Positions 1 through 5,142 of a DNA stretch of 7,896 nt are shown here, piece after piece. Positions within the stretch are counted from its first letter, which is position 1, and the number at the start of each line of letters is the position of its first letter. Both the position numbers and the translations under genes were made by a program. A model generated the notes under the pieces. It saw only the letters and a list, made by a program, of their open reading frames with translations. It searched no databases and had not been told where the DNA came from. Origin of the DNA: an uncultured Solirubrobacteraceae bacterium. GTDB lineage: Bacteria; Actinomycetota; Thermoleophilia; Solirubrobacterales; Solirubrobacteraceae. The stretch covers positions 1-7,896 of the forward strand of contig CADCVT010000213.1 in NCBI GenBank assembly GCA_902806215.1, in the 5' to 3' direction.

Positions 1-1
1 A

Positions 2-106
2 AACGTCGACGGGACCTTCCGGCACGTGCTGCTGTGGATCACCGCGCAGCCGGCCGACACCAAGGTCGCCATCCCTGAAGTCACGTTGTTCGAACCGAAG
101 GACTGA
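2..106 (+). CDS. C-terminal tail of an unidentified protein (5' end outside window)
   Basis: The frame is open from base 2 and ends in TGA at 104-106, giving 34 residues. They read as short beta strands: hydrophobic HVLLWITAQP near the start, then a polar turn and AIPEVTLFEP before the stop. This pattern (an aromatic/aliphatic 'LWIT' strand, a loop, then a final 'I-EV-LF' strand) resembles the last strands of discoidin/galactose-binding-like beta-sandwich domains, which end some actinobacterial Ser/Thr kinases and MviN proteins. That family link is inference from a short stretch and could be wrong. Codon use matches the downstream genes. The stop lies 5 bp before a possible CTG start and 23 bp before the ATG of the cyclophilin gene, so the two are probably co-transcribed. 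Confidence 0.55.
   Translation, partial: NVDGTFRHVLLWITAQPADTKVAIPEVTLFEPKD
98..102 (+). promoter_or_regulatory. Possible ribosome binding site for the cyclophilin gene (AAGGA)
   Basis: AAGGA sits at the very end of the upstream gene. It is 9 nt before an in-frame CTG at 112 but 27 nt before the ATG at 130. It therefore only makes sense as a Shine-Dalgarno site if translation begins at CTG. No comparable purine-rich motif lies directly before the ATG. Confidence 0.4.
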
Positions 107-129
107 GAACACTGCCCAGCGTCGCCACC

Positions 130-573
130 ATGCGGACCACCCACGGTCCGATCGAGATCGAGCTCTTCGACGAGGACGCTCCCAAGACCGTCCAGAACTT
201 CAAGAAGCTCTCAGGCGACGGCTTCTACGACGGGGTGATCTTCCATCGCGTCATCAAGGACTTCATGATCCAGGGCGGCGACCCGACGGGCACCGGCACC
301 GGCGGCCCGGGCTACCAGTTCGAGGACGAGATCAACGACCACAAGATCGCCCGCGGCGCCCTCGCGATGGCGAACGCCGGCCCGAACACGAACGGCTCGC
401 AGTTCTTCATCGTCACGACGCCCGAGGCGCCGTGGCTCGACGGCAAGCACACCGTCTTCGGCCGCGTGACCGGCGGGATGGACGTCGTCGACAAGATCGA
501 GGGCACCGAGACCGGTCCGGGCGACAAGCCGCGCCAGGACATCGCGATCGAGGGCGTCGACCTCCAGGTCTAG
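130..573 (+). CDS. Cyclophilin-type peptidyl-prolyl cis-trans isomerase
   Basis: The 147-residue protein is essentially one cyclophilin domain. It would catalyse cis-trans isomerisation of Xaa-Pro bonds in folding proteins. There is no signal peptide or transmembrane segment, so it should be cytoplasmic. Active-site landmarks are all present: FHRVIKDFMIQGGD at 38-51 (Arg40, Phe45, Gln48), the GALAMANAGPNTNGSQFF block at 76-93 (Met80, Gln91, Phe93), and WLDGKHTVFG at 102-111 (Trp102, Leu103, His107). Trp102 matches the cyclosporin-contact Trp of human CypA. Length is normal for short bacterial cyclophilins, but the N-terminus is clipped relative to relatives that carry a few more residues before this Met. 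An in-frame CTG at 112 would add M-P-S-V-A-T and has AAGGA 9 nt upstream, so translation may really start there. A hairpin follows 9 nt after the stop. Confidence 0.95.
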   Translation: MRTTHGPIEIELFDEDAPKTVQNFKKLSGDGFYDGVIFHRVIKDFMIQGGDPTGTGTGGPGYQFEDEINDHKIARGALAMANAGPNTNGSQFFIVTTPEAPWLDGKHTVFGRVTGGMDVVDKIEGTETGPGDKPRQDIAIEGVDLQV

Positions 574-582
574 GGCGACCAC

Positions 583-606
583 CCGCGCCGGCTTCGGCCG
601 GCGCGG
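583..606 (+). terminator. UUCG-capped hairpin, likely terminator of the cyclophilin gene
   Basis: A perfect 10-bp stem (583-592 with 597-606) closes a TTCG loop. The closing pair is C-G, which gives the unusually stable cUUCGg tetraloop. It begins 9 nt after the cyclophilin stop codon. No T-run follows, as is common for terminators in high-GC actinobacteria, so a purely structural or Rho-assisted role is possible. It separates this transcript from the aldehyde dehydrogenase promoter region. Confidence 0.7.
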
Positions 607-640
607 CTCCCCGCTTGCGAACGGGACTGCGCAGAGCAGC

Positions 641-646
641 TAGATT
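641..646 (+). promoter_or_regulatory. Candidate -10 element for the aldehyde dehydrogenase gene
   Basis: TAGATT matches the actinobacterial TANNNT -10 form and is conspicuous in an otherwise GC-rich gap. A start about 7 nt downstream would give a leader of roughly 30 nt that contains the ribosome binding site. The best -35-like hexamer, TTGCGA at 615-620, lies 20 bp upstream. That is longer than the usual 16-18 bp, so the -35 assignment is weak. Confidence 0.4.
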
Positions 647-667
647 TGGCTGTTCGGCCAGCAGCAC

Positions 668-674
668 GAGGGAG
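668..674 (+). promoter_or_regulatory. Ribosome binding site deciding the aldehyde dehydrogenase start
   Basis: GAGGGAG ends 7 nt before the ATG at 682. This is near-ideal spacing and fixes that ATG as the start, rather than the in-frame ATT- or GTG-type codons further upstream. Confidence 0.8.
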
Positions 675-681
675 CTTCACC

Positions 682-2241
682 ATGGCAGGCGTCGAAGAAC
701 GAGTCGATCCGTCTCAGGTCTCGACCGTCGGGGGCATCGACTCCGAGGGACAGATCATCGTGGAGAACCCCGCGACCGGTCGCGAGATCGGCCGGGTCCC
801 GGAGATGAGCGCCGACGAAGTCGTCGAGCTCGCCCGCAAGGCGCGCGCCGCGCAGCCGGGGTGGAACGCGCTCGGCTTCGAGGGGCGCGCCCGCGTGCTC
901 AACCGCGCGCAGAAGTGGGTCATCGACAACCGCGACCGGATCATCGAGACGATCGTCTCGGAGACCGGCAAGACCTACGAGGACGCGCTGATCGCCGAGA
1001 TCAACTACGCGACGTCCGCGTTCGGGTTCTGGGCCAAGAACGCCCCCAAGTTCCTCGGCGACGAGCGCATCAAGACGAGCTCGCCGTTCGTGCTCGGCCG
1101 CAAGCTCGTCGTGCGCTACCAGCCGCTCGGGCTCGTCGGCGTCATCGGGCCGTGGAACTACCCGCTGACGAACTCCTTCGGCGACTGCATCCCCGCGCTG
1201 GCCGCCGGCAACGCCGTCATCCTCAAGCCGTCCGAGGTCACGCCGCTCACGTCGCTGCTCATGGCCGAGGGCCTGCGCGCGTGCGGCCTGCCCGAGAACG
1301 TCTACCAGGTGGCCACCGGCCGCGGCGAGACCGCGCAGGCGCTGATCGACCAGGTCGACATGGTGATGTTCACCGGCTCGACGGCGACCGGCAAGAAGGT
1401 CATGCAGCGCGCCGCCGAGACGCTCACGCCCGTGTCGCTCGAGCTGGGCGGCAAGGACCCCATGATCGTCCTGAGCGACGCCGACCTCGAGCGCGCCGCC
1501 AACGCGGCGGTCTACTACTCGATGCAGAACGGCGGCCAGACCTGCATCTCGGTCGAGCGCGTCTACGTCGAGGAGCCGGTCTACGACCAGTTCGTCGCGA
1601 AGGTCACCGAGAAGGCCCGCGCGCTGCGCCAGGGCGTCCCGACCGGCTACGGCGCGATCGACATCGGCGCGGTCACCTCGCCGGCGCAGGTCGACATCAT
1701 CGACTCCCACGTCCGCGACGCCGAGTCCAAGGGCGCGAAGATCCTCGTCGGCGGCCACAAGCACGGCACCGGCGGCGCGAACTTCTACGAGCCGACGGTC
1801 ATGGTCGACGTCGACCACTCGATGCTGGCGATGACCGAGGAGACCTTCGGGCCGACGCTGCCGATCATGAAGGTGCGCGACGCGGAGGAGGCGATCACGC
1901 TCGCCAACGACTCGCCGTACGGCCTCAGCGGATCGGTGTGGACGAAGGACGTCGCTCGCGGCGAGGCCGTCGCCCGGCGCGTGCAGTCCGGCGCCGTCGA
2001 CGTCAACGACGCGATGCTCAACTACTCGGCGCTCGAGCTGCCGATGGGCGGCTGGAAGGCGTCGGGCCTCGGCACGCGCCACGGCGCCGCCGGCATCCGC
2101 AAGTACTGCGCCCAGCAGGCGATCCTGGTGACCCGCTTCGCGCCCAAGCGCGACGTGCACATGTTCCCGTACAAGAAGAGCACGGGGAAGCTCATCGGCG
2201 GCATGCTCAAGCTCATCTACGGTCGCGGCAAGCGCGACTAG
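682..2241 (+). CDS. NAD(P)-dependent aldehyde dehydrogenase, GabD2-like (succinate-semialdehyde dehydrogenase type)
   Basis: This 519-residue soluble enzyme oxidises an aldehyde to its acid with NAD(P)+. All catalytic landmarks are intact: PWNYP with Asn159, KPSE with Lys182, the cofactor-loop TGSTATG at 231-237, general base Glu254 in LELGGKDP, nucleophile Cys288 in GGQTCIS, and ETFGP with Glu387 and Phe389. Several blocks (TGS-ATG, LGGK-PMIV, GQ-CIS-ER-YVE, PMGG-SG-GRHG-type end) resemble mycobacterial GabD2, a succinate-semialdehyde dehydrogenase. The true substrate cannot be fixed from sequence. The last 30 residues extend past the usual core as a basic, amphipathic tail (MFPYKKS to YGRGKRD), which might touch membrane. 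The ATG at 682 is chosen because GAGGGAG lies 7 nt before it. A promoter-like -10 and an upstream hairpin suggest it is transcribed on its own. Confidence 0.93.
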   Translation: MAGVEERVDPSQVSTVGGIDSEGQIIVENPATGREIGRVPEMSADEVVELARKARAAQPGWNALGFEGRARVLNRAQKWVIDNRDRIIETIVSETGKTYEDALIAEINYATSAFGFWAKNAPKFLGDERIKTSSPFVLGRKLVVRYQPLGLVGVIGPWNYPLTNSFGDCIPALAAGNAVILKPSEVTPLTSLLMAEGLRACGLPENVYQVATGRGETAQALIDQVDMVMFTGSTATGKKVMQRAAETLTPVSLELGGKDPMIVLSDADLERAANAAVYYSMQNGGQTCISVERVYVEEPVYDQFVAKVTEKARALRQGVPTGYGAIDIGAVTSPAQVDIIDSHVRDAESKGAKILVGGHKHGTGGANFYEPTVMVDVDHSMLAMTEETFGPTLPIMKVRDAEEAITLANDSPYGLSGSVWTKDVARGEAVARRVQSGAVDVNDAMLNYSALELPMGGWKASGLGTRHGAAGIRKYCAQQAILVTRFAPKRDVHMFPYKKSTGKLIGGMLKLIYGRGKRD

Positions 2242-2271
2242 CCGTCCGCTGCACCCCGCGGCCCTGAAGCT

Positions 2272-2293
2272 CGTCGCCCCGCCGTGGGCGACG
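2272..2293 (+). terminator. 8-bp hairpin between aldehyde dehydrogenase and EamA genes
   Basis: CGTCGCCC (2272-2279) and GGGCGACG (2286-2293) form a perfect 8-bp stem around a 6-nt loop, 30 nt after the dehydrogenase stop. No T-tract follows. It ends 13 nt before the transporter's GTG start, so it could instead shape that gene's leader. Terminator is the simpler reading. Confidence 0.45.
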
Positions 2294-2306
2294 GGCCGTC
2301 CCTGAC

Positions 2307-3155
2307 GTGCTGGCGATCTCGCTCGCGCTGCTCGCCTCCGCGTCGTGGGGCGTCGCGGACTTCGCCGGCGGCCTGCTGAGCCGCCGGCTCCCCGCCGTCC
2401 TCGTCCTGCTCGGCCAGCAGGCGACGGCGCTCGTCGTCGTCGGCCTCGTCATCGCGATCGCAGGGGAGGGTCCGCCGGAGCAGCGCGCGATCCTGCTGTC
2501 GCTTGCCGCGGGCGTGTGCGGGGCGATCGCGCTCGGGCTGTTCTACCGCTCGCTCGCGCTCGGCGCGATGAGCATCGCGGCGCCGATCTCCGCGAGCGGG
2601 ATCGTCGTGCCGGTCGTCGTCGGCGTCGCCACCGGGGACCGCCCGACCGCGCTGCAGGCGGTCGGCCTCGCGGTCATCGCCGCGGGGGTCGTGCTCGCCT
2701 CGCGCGAGGCCGCAGGCGAGGCCGATCAGGCGGGCGCCGTCGACCGGCGCAAGAGCGTGCTGCTCGCGCTCGCCGCCGCGCTGTTCTTCGGGACCTTCTT
2801 CACGCTTTCGGACTCGGCGGCGGACTCGTCGGTCCTGTGGCTGCTGTTCCTCGGACGCTCCGCGGCGGTGCCGCTGCTGGCGATCCTCGCCCGGGCCACC
2901 GGCAACCTGCGGGTGCCCGAGCGGCGCGACCTGCTGTTCCTCGCGGGGGTCGGGGTCGCCGACCTCGTCGCCACCGGCCTCTACGCCGTGGCGCTGACCG
3001 AGGGACTGCTCTCGATCGTCGCCGTCGTCGGCGCGCTCTACCCCGTCACGACGGTGCTGCTCGCCCGGGCGATCCTGCACGAACGGCTGCAGGTCGCCCA
3101 GGCGATCGGCGTCGCGTTGGCGTTCACCGGCGTCGCCGCGGTCGCGGCCGGCTGA
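2307..3155 (+). CDS. EamA-family (drug/metabolite transporter superfamily) membrane transporter
   Basis: The 282-residue protein is almost wholly hydrophobic and contains two similar halves of about five helices each (roughly residues 2-133 and 150-281), the standard EamA arrangement of ten helices. The first helix carries SWGVADF, and the second half ends in YPVTTVLLARAILHERL followed by a last helix; both are familiar EamA signatures. A charged loop at 133-149 (REAAGEAD to DRRK) joins the halves. Such proteins move small metabolites or drugs across the cytoplasmic membrane, but the substrate is not readable here. It starts at GTG 2307: this gives the usual EamA N-terminus, although no clear ribosome binding site precedes it. 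Its stop lies 3 bp from the stop of the opposing small secreted-protein gene. Confidence 0.88.
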   Translation: MLAISLALLASASWGVADFAGGLLSRRLPAVLVLLGQQATALVVVGLVIAIAGEGPPEQRAILLSLAAGVCGAIALGLFYRSLALGAMSIAAPISASGIVVPVVVGVATGDRPTALQAVGLAVIAAGVVLASREAAGEADQAGAVDRRKSVLLALAAALFFGTFFTLSDSAADSSVLWLLFLGRSAAVPLLAILARATGNLRVPERRDLLFLAGVGVADLVATGLYAVALTEGLLSIVAVVGALYPVTTVLLARAILHERLQVAQAIGVALAFTGVAAVAAG

Positions 3156-3158
3156 GGC

Positions 3159-3419
3159 TCAGAGCGTCGCGCGGCCGGTGGTCGCCGGCGGCAGCTCCGG
3201 GAGGCGCGGCGGGAACTGGGTGCACTCGCTGTCGGGCGGGCAGCAGCGGATGAGCGGCGCGGTCGGGTCCTTCGGGTTGAACGGCTGCGAGACGCAGGCG
3301 GTGTCGGCCGAGACGCGGGCGGTGTTGGCGGTGGCGGCGTCGGCACCGAGCGCGCCGACGGTGGAGAGGCCCAGCAGGGCCGCGGGGACGAGCAGACGGC
3401 GAGAGATGGAAGCGATCAT
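3159..3419 (-). CDS. Small secreted four-cysteine protein of unknown function
   Basis: From ATG 3419 the product has 86 residues. It begins with a clear Sec-type signal peptide: Arg7-Arg8, a hydrophobic stretch LLVPAALLGLSTVGALG (9-25), and a likely cleavage after ADA near residue 28. The mature part (about 58 residues) is rich in Pro and Thr. It has four cysteines, Cys42, the pair Cys59-Cys60, and Cys66 in RCCPPDSEC, suggesting two disulfides outside the cell or a metal site. I do not recognise a family. An in-frame TTG at 3437 would add six residues and has GAGGAA 8 nt before it, whereas the ATG has no such site, so TTG may be the real start. The gene follows the phosphatase gene on the same strand with an 18-bp gap (to TTG) containing a strong hairpin. 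Coding is supported by the signal peptide and by codon use like its neighbours. Confidence 0.7.
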   Translation of the reverse strand: MIASISRRLLVPAALLGLSTVGALGADAATANTARVSADTACVSQPFNPKDPTAPLIRCCPPDSECTQFPPRLPELPPATTGRATL

Positions 3420-3423
3420 GCAA

Positions 3424-3451
3424 GAGGGAACGCTCAACGAGCGCGTTCCTC
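3424..3451 (-). promoter_or_regulatory. Hairpin spanning the ribosome binding site and TTG of the secreted-protein gene; possible terminator of the phosphatase gene
   Basis: Arms 3439-3451 and 3424-3435 are near-perfect inverted repeats (GAGGAACGCGCTC and GAGCGTTCCCTC in the minus-strand RNA) around a GUU loop, giving 11 pairs with one 1-nt and one 2-nt bulge. It begins 3 nt after the phosphatase stop codon. The first arm contains GAGGAA, the best ribosome binding site for the downstream gene, and the TTG start overlaps the loop and second arm. Folding would hide both. It could therefore act as a translation switch, or simply as an intrinsic terminator with only a weak T-rich end (TTG). Confidence 0.55.
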
Positions 3452-3454
3452 GCG

Positions 3455-4156
3455 CTACGCGCCGACGCCGTCGTCGAGCACGCGCTGGGGAACGACGGTG
3501 AACGCGCTGCGGTCGACCCACGGCTCGGCGTCGGCGAGCTGGTAGGGGCGGCGCGGCGGGTGCGCGTCGGTGGCCACGAGATGCACCATCCCCGTCTCGG
3601 CCAGGTGCCGCGCGGCCTGGGTGCGCTCGACCTTCTCGTGACCGGTGAGCGGCCCGACGTTGACGGCGAAGAGCGCGCCCGCCGCGACGAGCGGCTCGAG
3701 CAGCGCGGCGCCCTGCTCGAGGAAGCCGCGGCTGCGCTCGGGGTGCGCGAGCAACAGGCCGTACCCGCGGCTGCGCAGCTCGTGCGCGCCGTCGAGGAAC
3801 GCGTCGTCGACGCCCGAGAACGGCACCTCGTAGAGCAGCCACCGCGCGTCCGGAGGGCCGTGGGCGAGGAGCTCGAGCTCCTCGGCGTCGAGGTCGCCGA
3901 TCGAGGCGGGCTTGAGCTCGCCGCCGGGCACGACCCGAAGGTCGATGCCCTCCTCGTCGAGCGCGCGCTGGACCTCGGTCACCCGGTCTCCGATCGTGCG
4001 CACGTCGACCTGCTCGACGTGTGGCGTGGCGACGATCGTTCCGGTGCCGCGGGCCACCGCCTCTCGGGCGTACTCGACCGACTCCTCCATCCACTGCGGG
4101 CCGTCGTCGACCCCGGGCAGCAGGTGGCAGTGAAGGTCGACGGCGCGCGGGGTCAT
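3455..4156 (-). CDS. CpsB/CapC (YwqE)-type PHP-domain phosphatase
   Basis: The 233-residue protein has the full motif set of the PHP-fold, manganese-dependent protein-tyrosine phosphatases of the CpsB/YwqE family. It has DLHCHLLPGVDDGP at 7-20 (His9, His11, Asp17/18), ATPH with His46, GGE with Glu80, AHPER at 137-141 and ATDAH at 195-199. It also has the family-style INVG-L-G and late RRP segment. Length is normal for the family, and no signal peptide or membrane helix is seen, so it is cytoplasmic. Known members dephosphorylate tyrosine-autokinases that control polysaccharide export; some related PHP enzymes act on other phosphoesters. No kinase, Wzz-like or glycosyltransferase gene is nearby, so its partner is unknown. 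Translation starts at ATG 4156, 20 bp from the divergent ABC ATPase start, without an obvious ribosome binding site. Confidence 0.88.
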   Translation of the reverse strand: MTPRAVDLHCHLLPGVDDGPQWMEESVEYAREAVARGTGTIVATPHVEQVDVRTIGDRVTEVQRALDEEGIDLRVVPGGELKPASIGDLDAEELELLAHGPPDARWLLYEVPFSGVDDAFLDGAHELRSRGYGLLLAHPERSRGFLEQGAALLEPLVAAGALFAVNVGPLTGHEKVERTQAARHLAETGMVHLVATDAHPPRRPYQLADAEPWVDRSAFTVVPQRVLDDGVGA

Positions 4157-4163
4157 GGCAGGT

Positions 4164-4169
4164 TAGGTT
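4164..4169 (+). promoter_or_regulatory. Candidate -10 element for a leaderless ABC transporter transcript
   Basis: TAGGTT fits TANNNT and ends 7 nt before the ATG at 4177. A transcript would then begin at or within one base of the start codon, the typical geometry of leaderless actinobacterial genes. No convincing -35 lies 17 bp upstream, and the only ribosome-site-like bases are the TTAGG of this same element, so this remains a candidate. Confidence 0.4.
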
Positions 4170-4176
4170 CCACCAC

Positions 4177-5142
4177 ATGCCCGCCGAGTTCGCGATCGAA
4201 GCACAGGGACTGCAGAAGGCCTTCGGATCCGTGCGGGCGCTCGACGACGTCAGCTTCCGGGTGGAGGAAGGCACGGTACTCGGGCTGCTCGGGCCGAACG
4301 GCGCGGGGAAGACGACCGCGGTGCGGATCCTCACCACGCTGCTCAAGCCCGACAGCGGGTCGGCCCGCGTGGCGGGCGTCGACGTGGTCGAGGACCCGGC
4401 GACCCTGCGCACCCGGATCGGCCTCGCCGGCCAGTACGCGGCGGTCGACGAGAACCTCACCGGCGAGGAGAACCTCGTGATGGTCGGGCGGCTCTACCAC
4501 CTCGGCAAGCGCCTGTCGGAGGAGCGCGCGGGCGAGCTGCTGCAGACGTTCGCCCTGACCGACGCGGCCGACCGGGTCGTCCGCGGCTACTCCGGCGGCA
4601 TGCGCCGCAGGCTCGACCTCGCCGCCGCCCTCGTCGCGCAGCCGCCCGTGCTGTTCCTCGACGAGCCGACGACCGGGCTGGACCCGCGCTCGCGGCTCGG
4701 GCTGTGGGAGACGATCGAGGGACGGGTCGCGGCGGGGACGACCGTGCTGCTGACGACCCAGTACCTCGACGAAGCCGACCGCCTGGCCGGACGCATCGCG
4801 GTGATCGACCACGGCCGCGTGATCGCCGAGGGGACGCCGGACGAGCTCAAGGGGCGCGTCGGCGGCGAGCGCCTCGAGCTCACGCTCGTCGACTCCACTG
4901 CCGCGCCGAGCGCGATGACCGCGCTCGAGGCGATGGCCGACTGCGACGCGCCGGTCGCCGTCGACGGCGTCGTGCGCGTGACGATGCGCCGGCGCCACGG
5001 CGCGATCGCCGAGGCGGTGCGCCGGCTCGACGAGGCGGGCGTGGGCATCGACGACCTCGTCGTGCGCAAGCCGACGCTCGACGACGTGTTCCTCGAGCTG
5101 ACCGGCCACGCCGCCGAGGACGAGGAGGAGGCGGCGGCATGA
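4177..5142 (+). CDS. DrrA-type ABC exporter ATP-binding protein
   Basis: This 321-residue cytoplasmic ATPase powers an ABC-2 exporter. It has Walker A GPNGAGKT at 39-46, Q-loop Gln86, signature YSGGM at 138-142, Walker B VLFLDEP at 158-164 with catalytic Glu163, and D-loop GLD at 167-169. The switch position reads TTQYLDEAD (Gln195) rather than having the usual His; this Q form is characteristic of the DrrA (daunorubicin-resistance) subfamily. The C-terminal extension (about 225-321) contains LDDVFLELTG at 301-310, matching the LDEVF motif used by DrrA to contact its permease, and ends in an acidic Glu/Ala tail. The start at 4177 gives the standard N-terminus (MPAEFAIEAQGLQKAFG); the open frame further upstream is read-through antisense to the phosphatase. 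The ATGA overlap with the permease gene implies translational coupling. Substrate unknown. Confidence 0.95.
   Translation: MPAEFAIEAQGLQKAFGSVRALDDVSFRVEEGTVLGLLGPNGAGKTTAVRILTTLLKPDSGSARVAGVDVVEDPATLRTRIGLAGQYAAVDENLTGEENLVMVGRLYHLGKRLSEERAGELLQTFALTDAADRVVRGYSGGMRRRLDLAAALVAQPPVLFLDEPTTGLDPRSRLGLWETIEGRVAAGTTVLLTTQYLDEADRLAGRIAVIDHGRVIAEGTPDELKGRVGGERLELTLVDSTAAPSAMTALEAMADCDAPVAVDGVVRVTMRRRHGAIAEAVRRLDEAGVGIDDLVVRKPTLDDVFLELTGHAAEDEEEAAA
5122..5131 (+). promoter_or_regulatory. Ribosome binding site of the permease gene inside the ATPase gene
   Basis: GAGGAGGAGG lies 7 nt before the permease ATG and also encodes the acidic end of the ATPase. The Glu-rich tail may thus partly reflect the need for this site. 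Confidence 0.75.

Noticed and set aside
646..681. Upstream start for the aldehyde dehydrogenase
   Set aside because: The extra 12 residues (AVRPAARGSFT) cover the ribosome binding site and part of the -10-like element; ATG 682 has ideal spacing to GAGGGAG.
640..2160. 506-codon open frame on - strand
   Set aside because: Antisense to the aldehyde dehydrogenase; low-complexity Arg/Ala/Leu/Asp composition and no recognisable motif.
432..2267. 611-codon open frame on + strand overlapping the dehydrogenase
   Set aside because: Arg/Pro-rich translation with no domain; it is a shifted frame of the cyclophilin and aldehyde dehydrogenase genes, expected at this GC content.
2238..3080. 280-codon open frame on - strand
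   Set aside because: Antisense to the EamA gene; a charged Arg/Asp/Glu/Gln-rich translation typical of the complement of a hydrophobic membrane gene.
3152..3162. Palindrome CTGAG-G-CTCAG as a terminator
   Set aside because: Loop of one base is too small; symmetry arises mainly from two facing TGA stop codons.
4160..4165. TAACCT as a -10 element for the minus-strand phosphatase gene
   Set aside because: Only 3 nt separate it from the ATG, so a start 6-7 nt downstream would fall inside the coding sequence.
3420..4460. Long - strand frame upstream of the secreted-protein signal peptide (433 codons in total)
   Set aside because: Only its last ~86-92 codons carry a signal peptide and start site; the rest is an out-of-frame shadow of the phosphatase and antisense to the ATPase start.
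3560..4480. 306-codon open frame on + strand
   Set aside because: Antisense to the phosphatase, whose motifs (DLHCH, ATPH, AHPER, ATDAH) are unmistakable; no motif in this frame.
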